The translations under genes and the position numbers were made by a program. From Planctomycetota bacterium (GTDB lineage: Bacteria > Planctomycetota > UBA1135 > UBA2386): a stretch of DNA of 64,000 nucleotides. Below, piece by piece: positions 9,477 to 17,281 of the stretch. The DNA lies in contig JAJFFD010000045.1 of assembly GCA_021776805.1 (NCBI GenBank), positions 47,206 to 111,205 on the forward strand. The letters run 5' to 3'. The notes under the pieces were generated by a model that was not told the origin of the DNA, ran no database searches, and saw only the letters and a list, made by a program, of their open reading frames with translations. How positions within the stretch are numbered: position 1 is the stretch's first letter; the number at the start of each line of letters is the position of its first letter.

Positions 9477-9728
9477 ATGTCGATCCACTCCAGTTTGAAG
9501 CTCTCCGGCGCTCTCGTCGGATCACGGAACGTATGGACCCGCATGGAGCGGCTCCAGGCCCTCAAGCAGGAAGGCCGCTGGCAGGAAGGCGATTCGGTTC
9601 TGGGTCTGCCCAAGGTGCGCACCCAGTTCAAGTCGAAGAGCAAGAAGCAGCTCAAGGCTGATGCTGCCGCCTCTGCTCAAGAGGACACTGCGACTCCCGG
9701 CCAGGCTGAAACCGAAGCCGCCAGCTAG
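9477..9728 (+). CDS. PVC-type small basic protein
   Basis: The 83-residue protein starts MSIHSSLKLSGALVGSRNVW and continues with TRMERLQALKQEGRW and GLPKVRTQ. This matches the small basic protein family of Chlamydiae, Verrucomicrobia and Planctomycetes (TIGR04137), proposed from its distribution and composition to be ribosome- or rRNA-associated. Usual members are near 60-70 residues; this one adds an Ala/Gln/Glu-rich tail after the lysine patch. It follows the membrane protein gene by 14 bp. It is the best phylogenetic marker in the window. The role is inferred, not shown. Confidence 0.85.
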   Translation: MSIHSSLKLSGALVGSRNVWTRMERLQALKQEGRWQEGDSVLGLPKVRTQFKSKSKKQLKADAAASAQEDTATPGQAETEAAS

Positions 9729-9867
9729 GCAGGATTCGCCTGAGCGAGTCCTCACTCCGGTCTGCCAGTCTTCGTAGTTGGAGACAGTCCGGAAAGATTG
9801 GCGGGGGCAGTTCCTTCCAGCCGGCTATCATGAGTTCGGATCCAAGCCCTGGGAGTCATAATTGAGC

Positions 9868-10977
9868 ATGCTCGCTGATCGCATGAAGCAGATGAAGCCG
9901 AGCGGCATTCGCCGCATCTTCGAGCTGATGGCGAGCATGGATGATCCGATCAACCTCTCGATCGGCCAGGCCCACTTCGATCCGCCGGAGGCTCTGATCG
10001 AGGCTGCCTGCCAGGCCATTCGCGACGGGCATAATCGCTACACAGTGACTCAGGGCCTACCCGAGTTGAATGCGCGGATCTTGGACCGGGTGGAGTCTCG
10101 CTACTCGCATCGACCGGAGGCCAGTCTGGTGACTTCCGGGGTCTCTGGGGGATTGGTGCTGGGCTTCCTCGCTCTGCTCGATCCTGGCGATGAGATCCTG
10201 CTGCCGGACCCGGGCTTCACCATGTATGCCCAGTTGGCCGAGCTCTTCGGTGCAGTGGTGAAGTTCTACGACCTTTACCCGAATTGGCAGATGGACCCGG
10301 ACGAGATCGCCTCGCTCATGGGGCCGCGCTGCAAGGTGATCCTGCTCAACTCGCCTAGTAATCCCACCGGCGGGGTCCTGGGCGCAGAGTCGATTGCCAA
10401 GGTGGCATCGATCGCTGCCGAGCATGGGGCGGTGATCATCAGTGACGAGATCTACGATGAGTTCGTCTACAGCGATGACTATGCATCAGCCATTGGCTTG
10501 CATGATCGTGTTCTCCAGCTGAGTGGCTTTAGCAAGACCTATGGGGTGCCTGGTTGGCGTCTCGGTTACGCAACCGGCCCGACGGAGCTATTGGATGCGA
10601 TGAAGACCATCCAGCAGTTCAGCTTCGTCTGCGCTCCTGCTCCTTTCCAAGTGGCGGTGGCAGAAGTGGCCTTCGATCTGGACATGTCTGGCTACATCGA
10701 GGAGTACCGTGGCAAGCGCGATCGCCTGGTGTCCGACCTTCATAAGGCCTACCGGCTCCTGCCTCCGCAGGGTTCCTTCTACGCCTTCCCCAGTCTGCCG
10801 GGCGAAGTGCCCGAGGCGGAGTTCATGCAGGCTGCACTGGATGCCCGTCTGCTCGTCGTGCCCGGTAGCGCCTTCTCGAGGAAGGACAGCCACTTTCGTC
10901 TCTCCTTCGCGGTGAGTGATGAGAAGCTTGGCGAAGGCATCCGTGGTCTCAATGATCTCGTTGGCCGACTGACATGA
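9868..10977 (+). CDS. PLP-dependent class I/II aminotransferase
   Basis: Fold-type I aminotransferase of the aspartate aminotransferase superfamily. Landmarks, numbered from a TTG start two codons upstream: NPTG at 167-170, SDEIYDE with the PLP-contacting Asp and Tyr at 195-198, and SGFSKTYGVPGWRLGY with the Schiff-base lysine at 225. The substrate cannot be told from sequence. Start: GGGAG at 9851-9855 is ideally spaced for TTG at 9862, while the ATG is at 9868. A TATCAT -10 lies at 9826-9831. It is the first gene of a three-gene operon; its stop overlaps the next start by 4 nt. Confidence 0.9.
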   Translation: MLADRMKQMKPSGIRRIFELMASMDDPINLSIGQAHFDPPEALIEAACQAIRDGHNRYTVTQGLPELNARILDRVESRYSHRPEASLVTSGVSGGLVLGFLALLDPGDEILLPDPGFTMYAQLAELFGAVVKFYDLYPNWQMDPDEIASLMGPRCKVILLNSPSNPTGGVLGAESIAKVASIAAEHGAVIISDEIYDEFVYSDDYASAIGLHDRVLQLSGFSKTYGVPGWRLGYATGPTELLDAMKTIQQFSFVCAPAPFQVAVAEVAFDLDMSGYIEEYRGKRDRLVSDLHKAYRLLPPQGSFYAFPSLPGEVPEAEFMQAALDARLLVVPGSAFSRKDSHFRLSFAVSDEKLGEGIRGLNDLVGRLT

Positions 10978-12152
10978 TTCCTTGGGTCCTGGCCTTGCTG
11001 AGCAGTTTGCCGCTCACGGCTCAGGATCCTGTGGTCAGCACTCCAAGGGTGGTCTGCGAGACCTGTAGGAGTCATGGTCATTCGGACTGCGCCAGGCACC
11101 GGGGGTTCTTGGAGCAGGAGCAGGCAGTCAGTGTTTGCAGCGAGGCGGCGGCATGCAAGCGCTGTGCTGGCGCTCTGGTGCTCGACTGCAAGATCTGCAC
11201 GAATCCCGGGGATGAAGCCCTGGTACGCACCCGACAGGATGGCATCGCTGCCTGGTTGCAAGGCAGGCGAGCGCTTCTCGACCCACTCACGCGCAGCAAG
11301 GGCGAGGATCTCCTGCATGCCAAGTTTGCCCATGGCGAGCTCTGTCTCTCCCTGCTCCCGATGAAAGTGGGCAAGCGCAGCTTCAATCAGCATCGACTGC
11401 TGCACCTGTACGTGGACAGAATCGAGGCGATTCGTAGCGCCTTCATGGCGGACTTCGAGCTCACCGAGGCGGACTTTGTTCCAGAGGGGAAGGGGAGTTC
11501 CCCCCTGTTGCGAGTCTATCTCCTCGCTGACAAGGGCGACCACCGTGCCATCACTCCCAAGGTGACGGGCATCGGGAGTCAAGGGACGGGAGTTAAGTTG
11601 ATGGGAGCGCGATTGGTCTACAGCCTGCACTTCGATCCTCGGGTTCTGAACAGCGATGTCGCCCTGCATCGGACCTTGGCGCACAACCTGGGACATCTGC
11701 TTCTCTCCAACATCAAGCCGGCGGTTTGGCTCGGCAACCGAGGCCACGGTTGGGTGGACGAAGGTGTTGGCTATTACATGGAGTATCGCGTTGACAAGCG
11801 TTGCACGAACACCTGCTTCGAGGAAGTGGGGACCAACATCGGCGAAACCTACAAGGCCGGTCGTTGGCGGGTGGCTGTGCGCAAGCTCGCCGAGGAGGGC
11901 AAGCTGCGCAACTTTGCTCAGGTGTATCCCCTCAACAGCGATCAAATGGATTGGCAGGCCCGCGCCCAGTCCTTCGCCTATGTGGAGTATCTCCGCGCAC
12001 GATTTGGCGGCAGAGCATTCATCAACTTCGTCAAGCGACTGATGGCCGGGGTTCCCACCCGTGATGCGATCAAGTCCTTCGCAGGTCTCAGCATCCTGAA
12101 CTTTGACGAGGGCTTCATAACGTGGCTGCGGCAGGAGTATCCAAGGCGATGA
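10974..12152 (+). CDS. Secreted gluzincin-like protein, catalytic Glu replaced by Asn
   Basis: A signal peptide (MIPWVLALLSSLPLTAQ) is followed by a cysteine-rich N-terminal part with CETC, CKRC and CKIC pairs (residues 28-75) that could bind metal. A helical domain follows with LAHNLGHLLL at 235-244 and WVDEGVGYY at 260-268. The second motif is the usual third-ligand site of M1/M61-type gluzincin peptidases, and HNLGH stands where HEXXH is expected. Both metal-binding histidines (237, 241) and the third-ligand Glu (263) remain, but the catalytic Glu is Asn238. It probably binds metal or protein without hydrolysing it. Translationally coupled by 4-nt overlaps on both sides. Confidence 0.75.
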   Translation: MIPWVLALLSSLPLTAQDPVVSTPRVVCETCRSHGHSDCARHRGFLEQEQAVSVCSEAAACKRCAGALVLDCKICTNPGDEALVRTRQDGIAAWLQGRRALLDPLTRSKGEDLLHAKFAHGELCLSLLPMKVGKRSFNQHRLLHLYVDRIEAIRSAFMADFELTEADFVPEGKGSSPLLRVYLLADKGDHRAITPKVTGIGSQGTGVKLMGARLVYSLHFDPRVLNSDVALHRTLAHNLGHLLLSNIKPAVWLGNRGHGWVDEGVGYYMEYRVDKRCTNTCFEEVGTNIGETYKAGRWRVAVRKLAEEGKLRNFAQVYPLNSDQMDWQARAQSFAYVEYLRARFGGRAFINFVKRLMAGVPTRDAIKSFAGLSILNFDEGFITWLRQEYPRR

Positions 12153-13666
12153 GAATCCCCTGCGCATTCGCTTTGCTCCTGCTCTTGATCCCCGGCCAAC
12201 TGCCGGGGCAGGCTGCCTTGCAGCTCGAGCGCCAGGCCTATCGCCGGCTCGAGCTCCTCCGCGCTGATCTTCTCCGCGCCTGCCTGCAGGCTGAAGAAGA
12301 GATGCGCAGCAAGGTGGCGACGATGCTCGCCGAGGACAGTGCTAGCAGCGATTACCTGGCAACTCTGCAAGCTTTGGCCCTGCTTGCGGGTCACGAAGCG
12401 GATCGAGACTTCGTCAACCGCGCGGGCATGATTCCCCTGGTCTTACCGCATGTGGTCGATCCAGAAGTCGACGAGAAGATCTACTGCACGATGTACGCCC
12501 CGCGGCGCCTCGAAGGCTTGGGGGAGCAGAGCTTCCTTCTGGTTCTGGAGGATTCGGAGGGGAAGGAACTCGAGCGTCGCCTGGTCACGGAGGAAACAAG
12601 CCTCGAAGAACTTCTACGCTTTCGACCGAGCACTGAGTTCTCTTTGGCAGAGCGGTCCCCTGGGCAGTTTCGCATTCGGCTGGAGACTCAGCTGGGAGAT
12701 TCCGACCCACGTTCCCAGGACCTTCTCTTCACCGAGGTCTTTGAGCTTCTGCCGGGATTTGCGAGTCGCGTCAAACGCATCGAGGAACGCATCGCTTCCA
12801 TGGAGCTGGAGAGCTTCAGCCTGCTCGAGCGGTCGATCATCACCGGTGCCTACTGGCAGCTCCTGTACATTCTGCAGGGTGACCCGGCAGTTCCCGCCAG
12901 TGATCCGCTTGGTGACCTGGAGCGCCTGGAAGCTATCCTCAATAATCTACAGAGCGGCAAGAGCGCCGTGGCCGGGCTTCGCGGCAGGATGACTCTTGGC
13001 CTGCCGGCCGTCGCCGATGTCGGGGCTGCGATTCGCTCACAAGACTTGGCCCAGGTTTCCTTGGAGCTCCCAGCGATGGAGTCGGAGGATGTGGAGAAGC
13101 CCTTGCTCCTCTTCGTCTCAGGTAGACCTGTGTGGGGTATGGCTCATCAGCCGCAGAGTCCCAAGACTCGTCGGCCCGAATGGCTGCTCAATCAGCTCAG
13201 GATCGCCGGTTTCGATGCGGCCGGGGACTATCATCTGGCGGTCATGGAGTCTGCCGGCCGCTACGCGCATGCTGGGCGGGCAGTGGCGCAGGTTCTCGAG
13301 GCCTTGCATGGACTCCTGCCGGTGAAGCAGGACAAAGTCATCTTGGTCGGCGAACGCGAGGGGGCCTGGGCGGTCGGGCATGCGGTGACTCGCGAGGACG
13401 CTAGCTGCGCCGGCATGGTTCTGGTCAACGCGGCGGCGATCGCCAAGCCGGACCTGGAGAGCCTCGCGGGCATGCACATACTCGGAGTGACTGGCCGTGG
13501 GCACCCTGGAAACGCGGGCCTTCTCAACCTCTCCAGAATCGCCAAGGGCAGCGAGCTGCTCGCTTCGCTGCAGGTGCTTGCTGATGGCGGTCGGCCCTGG
13601 CCGATCGCAGTGGCGATATCTGCGGGCGATATCACGAGCTTCGCCCGCAAGGTATTCTCACGCTAG
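12149..13666 (+). CDS. Secreted protein with alpha/beta-hydrolase-like C-terminal half
   Basis: The start at 12149 (MRIPCAFALLLLLIPGQLPG) overlaps the previous stop by 4 nt and gives a clear signal peptide. The middle region (about 25-290) is helical. The C-terminal part resembles an alpha/beta-hydrolase core: a strand, VGEREGAWAVG where the nucleophile elbow G-x-S-x-G should be, then strand AGMVLVNAA and a later ILGVTGRGHPG loop. The expected Ser is Arg, so hydrolase activity is doubtful. It is the last gene of the aminotransferase operon and its 3' end overlaps the convergent methyltransferase gene by 4 bp. Family assignment is tentative. Confidence 0.7.
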   Translation: MRIPCAFALLLLLIPGQLPGQAALQLERQAYRRLELLRADLLRACLQAEEEMRSKVATMLAEDSASSDYLATLQALALLAGHEADRDFVNRAGMIPLVLPHVVDPEVDEKIYCTMYAPRRLEGLGEQSFLLVLEDSEGKELERRLVTEETSLEELLRFRPSTEFSLAERSPGQFRIRLETQLGDSDPRSQDLLFTEVFELLPGFASRVKRIEERIASMELESFSLLERSIITGAYWQLLYILQGDPAVPASDPLGDLERLEAILNNLQSGKSAVAGLRGRMTLGLPAVADVGAAIRSQDLAQVSLELPAMESEDVEKPLLLFVSGRPVWGMAHQPQSPKTRRPEWLLNQLRIAGFDAAGDYHLAVMESAGRYAHAGRAVAQVLEALHGLLPVKQDKVILVGEREGAWAVGHAVTREDASCAGMVLVNAAAIAKPDLESLAGMHILGVTGRGHPGNAGLLNLSRIAKGSELLASLQVLADGGRPWPIAVAISAGDITSFARKVFSR

Positions 13667-14301
13667 GGACGTCGCTCGAGGAGGGCAAGGCGCTGCTCAC
13701 TTACGTAGGGGCTGAGTGCGCGGGCGTCCAACTGTCGCAGGCCCGCAGCGTGAACATCTCTGGCGAATTGGCGAAGGCTGATCGCGTTGCGTCCGGAGCG
13801 CTGCTTGCCCAGCACTCGGGCAAGCAGGCGGCGTCCATGTTGCAGGCTGAGGGAATGGAAGAAGGAGACGATGATCGGACCCCTCGTCACTCTGGCGAGT
13901 TCGCGCAGGATGGCGCTGCGTTCGCTGTGGTTTGGAATGTGCTGCAGGAGACGCATGCAAAGTGCGCCGCTAAAGCTGTCGTCGGCGAAGGGTAGCTGCA
14001 GCGCCCGAGCGTTCACCCGGGAATGCTCTGTTGCACAGAGCTCGAGCATCGCCATGTTGCGATCGAGCAAGATCACCGGTTCGGGCAGGAGAGAGCTCAG
14101 TCTGCCCGTGCCGCAGGCCATATCCAGCCAGCTGCCAGGGGCAGCATTGCAGGCGGCCAGGAGCTCCGCCAGAGCACGCTGCTCCCGGCGCATGGTCCCT
14201 CGCCCGGAGCCAGTGCTAAAGCGCTCCTGCTGATAGCGTTGCGCGTATCCACTCGCCCTTATGTAGGGGGTTTCGGCGGGCTGCTCGGGCGATCCTGTCA
14301 A
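13663..14301 (-). CDS. Class I SAM-dependent methyltransferase
   Basis: Motif I, LDMACGTGR, is followed by VILLDRNMAML (acidic end of strand 2), ARALQLPFADDSF and ALCMRLLQHIP, the layout of the methyltransferase-11/25 type. The substrate is unknown. The start is uncertain. The frame runs to 14400, but that codon and the next candidate at 14301 are both TTG, and the upstream stretch overlaps the divergent PilZ start. I chose 14301 because the usual pre-motif segment (SGYAQRYQQERFSTG) begins just after it. The only in-frame ATG lies within the domain and would remove that segment. Confidence 0.8.
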   Translation of the reverse strand: MTGSPEQPAETPYIRASGYAQRYQQERFSTGSGRGTMRREQRALAELLAACNAAPGSWLDMACGTGRLSSLLPEPVILLDRNMAMLELCATEHSRVNARALQLPFADDSFSGALCMRLLQHIPNHSERSAILRELARVTRGPIIVSFFHSLSLQHGRRLLARVLGKQRSGRNAISLRQFARDVHAAGLRQLDARALSPYVSEQRLALLERRP

Positions 14302-14385
14302 GGTCCTGGGAGGCCGTTGTCGAAGAAGAGAACACCCCAGTGCATATCCGGATGCAGGGTGGAGCGCCAGACGGGAGATGCGACC

Positions 14386-14679
14386 ATGAATCTGGATCAA
14401 AACAAGAATGACTCAGCAGCCCAGCCAGTCGCCGATGAGCGTCGTGGCGGTGAGCGTAAGCCCTTCGATGGGGAGATCAGGATCCGCTTCCTGGATTCTG
14501 AGCTGGTCGGTCCCGGCGAGAATATCTCCGGTGATGGGGTCTTCTTTGTGACCGAGGGTTCGGTTCGCGTCGAAGTCAGCGCCGGTGATGACGGCAAGAC
14601 CTACCAGGGGGAGTTGGTTCGCCTGCACTCCATGGGCAGTGGAAAGACCGGCGTGGCGGTGCGTTTCGAGATGGACTGA
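14386..14679 (+). CDS. PilZ-domain protein
   Basis: A 97-residue, single-domain PilZ-type protein, a family that binds cyclic di-GMP. DERRGGERKPF supplies the basic Arg-containing N-terminal ligand motif (the RxxxR class), and ENISGDGVFFV matches the second motif (D/N-x-S-x-x-G). The remainder forms the short beta barrel ending GVAVRFEMD. The ATG at 14386 is preceded by GGGAG at a suitable distance, unlike several leaderless genes here; a much longer upstream frame is spurious. It sits immediately upstream of the DUF2058 gene, which appears to have its own promoter. Confidence 0.82.
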   Translation: MNLDQNKNDSAAQPVADERRGGERKPFDGEIRIRFLDSELVGPGENISGDGVFFVTEGSVRVEVSAGDDGKTYQGELVRLHSMGSGKTGVAVRFEMD

Positions 14680-14684
14680 TCGGC

Positions 14685-14690
14685 TATCAT
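14685..14690 (+). promoter_or_regulatory. -10 box of probable leaderless promoter
   Basis: TATCAT preceded by GGC, then 6 nt (CTGCGC), then the ATG at 14697. Its position puts the expected transcription start at or next to the start codon. Confidence 0.5.
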
Positions 14691-14696
14691 CTGCGC

Positions 14697-15191
14697 ATGA
14701 GCAACATGCGCGATCAGCTCAAGAAGGCGAAGCTCCTCTCCAAGAAGCAGGCGAAGAAGCTGGCTCACGAAGAGCGTCTGGCACGCAGCGAACTGGGCCG
14801 CGAAGGATTGGAGAAGATAGAATCCGAGCGCAAGGCAGAGCTGGCTTCTCTTCGGGCGGAAGAGAGAGAAAAGAGCAAGGAGTTCCAGGCGCAGGTCGAG
14901 GCGGAAAAACGGGCCGCGGCGGAACGTGCTGCCTGCCTGCAGATACTATCGGGCAAGGCTCTGGCGCCGGAACCCGGCGGACAGGGGCGTTGGTTCTTCG
15001 AGTTGGCGGACGGCAGTCTGCCTTCGTTGGCATTGAATGAGAAGCAGCGTCGACTGCTGGAAGGTGGATCTCTCGCAATCGTGCGGTCTGGTCCCCAGGG
15101 GAGCCACAATTACGGCATTCTCGAACGATCCTTGGCAGTACGCGTGGCGGCAGTGCTGCCCGAGCGCATTGTCTGGGGCCAGCTTCGCTAG
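14697..15191 (+). CDS. DUF2058 (YaiL-like) protein
   Basis: A 164-residue cytoplasmic protein. It starts MSNMRDQLKKAKLLSKKQAK, the typical opening of the DUF2058/YaiL family, followed by a long charged coiled coil (about residues 20-85) and a small C-terminal domain containing RWFFELADGSLPSLAL and YGILERSLAVRVAAVLP. Function is unknown; in other bacteria the family is linked to the ribosome or nucleoid by association only. No Shine-Dalgarno sequence is present and a -10 box sits 6 nt before the ATG. The following secreted protein gene starts about 100 bp downstream. Confidence 0.78.
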   Translation: MSNMRDQLKKAKLLSKKQAKKLAHEERLARSELGREGLEKIESERKAELASLRAEEREKSKEFQAQVEAEKRAAAERAACLQILSGKALAPEPGGQGRWFFELADGSLPSLALNEKQRRLLEGGSLAIVRSGPQGSHNYGILERSLAVRVAAVLPERIVWGQLR

Positions 15192-15293
15192 GCTTGGCCC
15201 TGGCTTTCGAATCACCGCATGCGGATGCCGGAGCTCCTTGCGCATCCCATTGCAGGTCATAGTCTGGTCCCGATCAGGCAGCGGGATTCAACG

Positions 15294-17270
15294 ATGACGA
15301 GCAGCATGCGGCATACATCTCTGCCTCACTTGGTGATGGCAGCCTTGATCTGTTCGGGGCTGTCGGCTGCGTCGCAGCAAGATCCTGAAGCCTTGCGAGA
15401 GTACATTCGGGCCGAGTATCCGGACCTTCGCAAGCTGCACGCCGGGGAGTTCCTGGCGAAGGCCGAGGCGGCGGGACTGCTGCCAGATCGCGCGGACCGG
15501 ATCCGGGCGAAGAGAGTCCTGGCCGAGCTTCGGCGTGACAAGGCTTCTGGCCGTGGTGTCATGCGCTTTGATGTGCAGCGACCCTACGCCGGCGATTTTG
15601 CCTCTGCGGGGGGAGGGCAGATCAATGCGCCGGGCATGCTCGAGGGAGTCGCTGCGGAGCTCGAATACAACGACAGTCTTCCCTATGCGGATGCCCTGCA
15701 GGGCAGGACTTTCGTGGCGGGTTCCATCGCTGAGCAGGGTGATCGGGACTACTTCGCAGTCGAGGTTGCGGCTACCGCAGTTGTCAGCGCCGCGGTGCTT
15801 CCGCGGGGCGGAACGGCGATCGAGGATGCTCGCCTGCTCATTCAGAACGCGGCCGGAGCCTTCGTGGCATTCAATGATGATGCCCGGGGCAGCCTCTTCC
15901 CCAGCCTCTCGGCGATCTTGCCAGCAGGCAGTTACCGTTTCGCAGTGGATGTGTTTCCCGGCAGCAGTCTCGGGGACTACACATTGAATCTGCAGCAGCT
16001 GCCGTATTCACCGGAGAATGTGACCCTCGGTGTACTCACTGCCGGCAGCATCAACGATTCTTCCGGCCAGCTATTCAAGCTCTCCCTCGCCGAGTCCTCG
16101 CAGCTCGAGCTAGAGTTTACTCCTGGTCCTCTTGACCTACGTCTGAGCATCCTGCGCGAGGACAACGGGCTGTACTACTTCGTTGATGACAGTAGCTCTG
16201 GCCTCGACCCCAACTTCGCCGGGGAGTTGCCTGCCGGTGAGTATTACCTGCTGATCGATGAGTTCACCGGGGCAGCAGGAGCCTATTCCTTTCAGGTCGA
16301 TGCCATCCCTTCGGCAGCGCTGCTGGTCTGTGATGCTGCACCTGTGACTGGGAACATCACGGGAGCGGAGAATTACTGCCTGTATTCTCTCAGCCTCGCC
16401 AGCGCTAGCGAGCTGAATCTGCAGGTCGCTCCTGGAGCAGTGAATCCCCTCGACGATAGCGTGCTCGATTTGCTCGACGCGGACTTGCAACTGATCGCTT
16501 CGAATGACGATGCGGCTGCGAACCTGCTATCGAGTCTGCAGACCTTCCTCCCCGCGGGCGATTACTTTGTCGCGCTGCGGGGTTTCGGCGCGTCGGATGG
16601 TGCCTTCTCCCTCAGCGCAGTGTGTTCGCCTCTGCCGTCTGGTCAGCAGGGGGCCTTTAGCAGCAACCCTGGGGCGACAGCTCCGGGCGAAGAAGCCCTC
16701 TGGCACATGAGCATCAAGACAGGGAATCCGGTGGAGCTCGTTCTGGGTGACACTGGGAGTCATTTAGATCCGCGTTTCACTTGTGTCGGTAGCGACGGCC
16801 GGCGAGTTCTCCTCAACGAGCGTGGTCCGCTAGGGGATGACAACCGGGGCGCTGGTTTTCTGACCGTCGACGAGTACATGATTACGGTCAGAAGCGAGAA
16901 CAACGATGCTGGCGGCGATTTTGCTATCGAGATTCGACCGCCACTTTGGATCGATGAGAGCACGCCAGGAGTCTGCCGGGCAGCCGGACATCATAAGGCC
17001 GAGGAACTGGTAGCACTCTTTGTTGGCCCGAGCGAGGCCCCGCCGAGTGTTCTCTTTCCCATGTCCCTGGACGGCTTCCTGCTGCTGAGTTCGATCAATC
17101 CTGGAGTGCGCTTCATGTTCGCACCGGCAAACGGCAAGTACGACTTTGGCGAAGTGCCCGTGGTCAGCTGCACCATTCAGGGGATCAACTTCGAGATCTT
17201 CGACCCGAGCTTCTTCGCCGGTCGTTGGACCGATGTGATCAACATTGTCAATGGCGTGATCAGCCCCTAG
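15294..17270 (+). CDS. Secreted protein with PPC-type beta-sandwich repeats
   Basis: The chosen start (MTSSMRHTSLPHLVMAALIC) gives a signal peptide; the frame could begin at 15219 but those residues precede the signal. A short helical region (about 35-90) is followed by at least three copies of the pre-peptidase C-terminal-like fold. These are recognisable by GDRDYFAVEVAA, then ending patterns such as LPAGSYRFAVD, LPAGEYYLLIDE and LPAGDYFVALRG. No peptidase domain is attached, so it is probably a surface or periplasmic binding protein. It converges with pnp, with 11 bp between the stops. Confidence 0.8.
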   Translation: MTSSMRHTSLPHLVMAALICSGLSAASQQDPEALREYIRAEYPDLRKLHAGEFLAKAEAAGLLPDRADRIRAKRVLAELRRDKASGRGVMRFDVQRPYAGDFASAGGGQINAPGMLEGVAAELEYNDSLPYADALQGRTFVAGSIAEQGDRDYFAVEVAATAVVSAAVLPRGGTAIEDARLLIQNAAGAFVAFNDDARGSLFPSLSAILPAGSYRFAVDVFPGSSLGDYTLNLQQLPYSPENVTLGVLTAGSINDSSGQLFKLSLAESSQLELEFTPGPLDLRLSILREDNGLYYFVDDSSSGLDPNFAGELPAGEYYLLIDEFTGAAGAYSFQVDAIPSAALLVCDAAPVTGNITGAENYCLYSLSLASASELNLQVAPGAVNPLDDSVLDLLDADLQLIASNDDAAANLLSSLQTFLPAGDYFVALRGFGASDGAFSLSAVCSPLPSGQQGAFSSNPGATAPGEEALWHMSIKTGNPVELVLGDTGSHLDPRFTCVGSDGRRVLLNERGPLGDDNRGAGFLTVDEYMITVRSENNDAGGDFAIEIRPPLWIDESTPGVCRAAGHHKAEELVALFVGPSEAPPSVLFPMSLDGFLLLSSINPGVRFMFAPANGKYDFGEVPVVSCTIQGINFEIFDPSFFAGRWTDVINIVNGVISP

Positions 17271-17281
17271 TTGCTCCCGAA

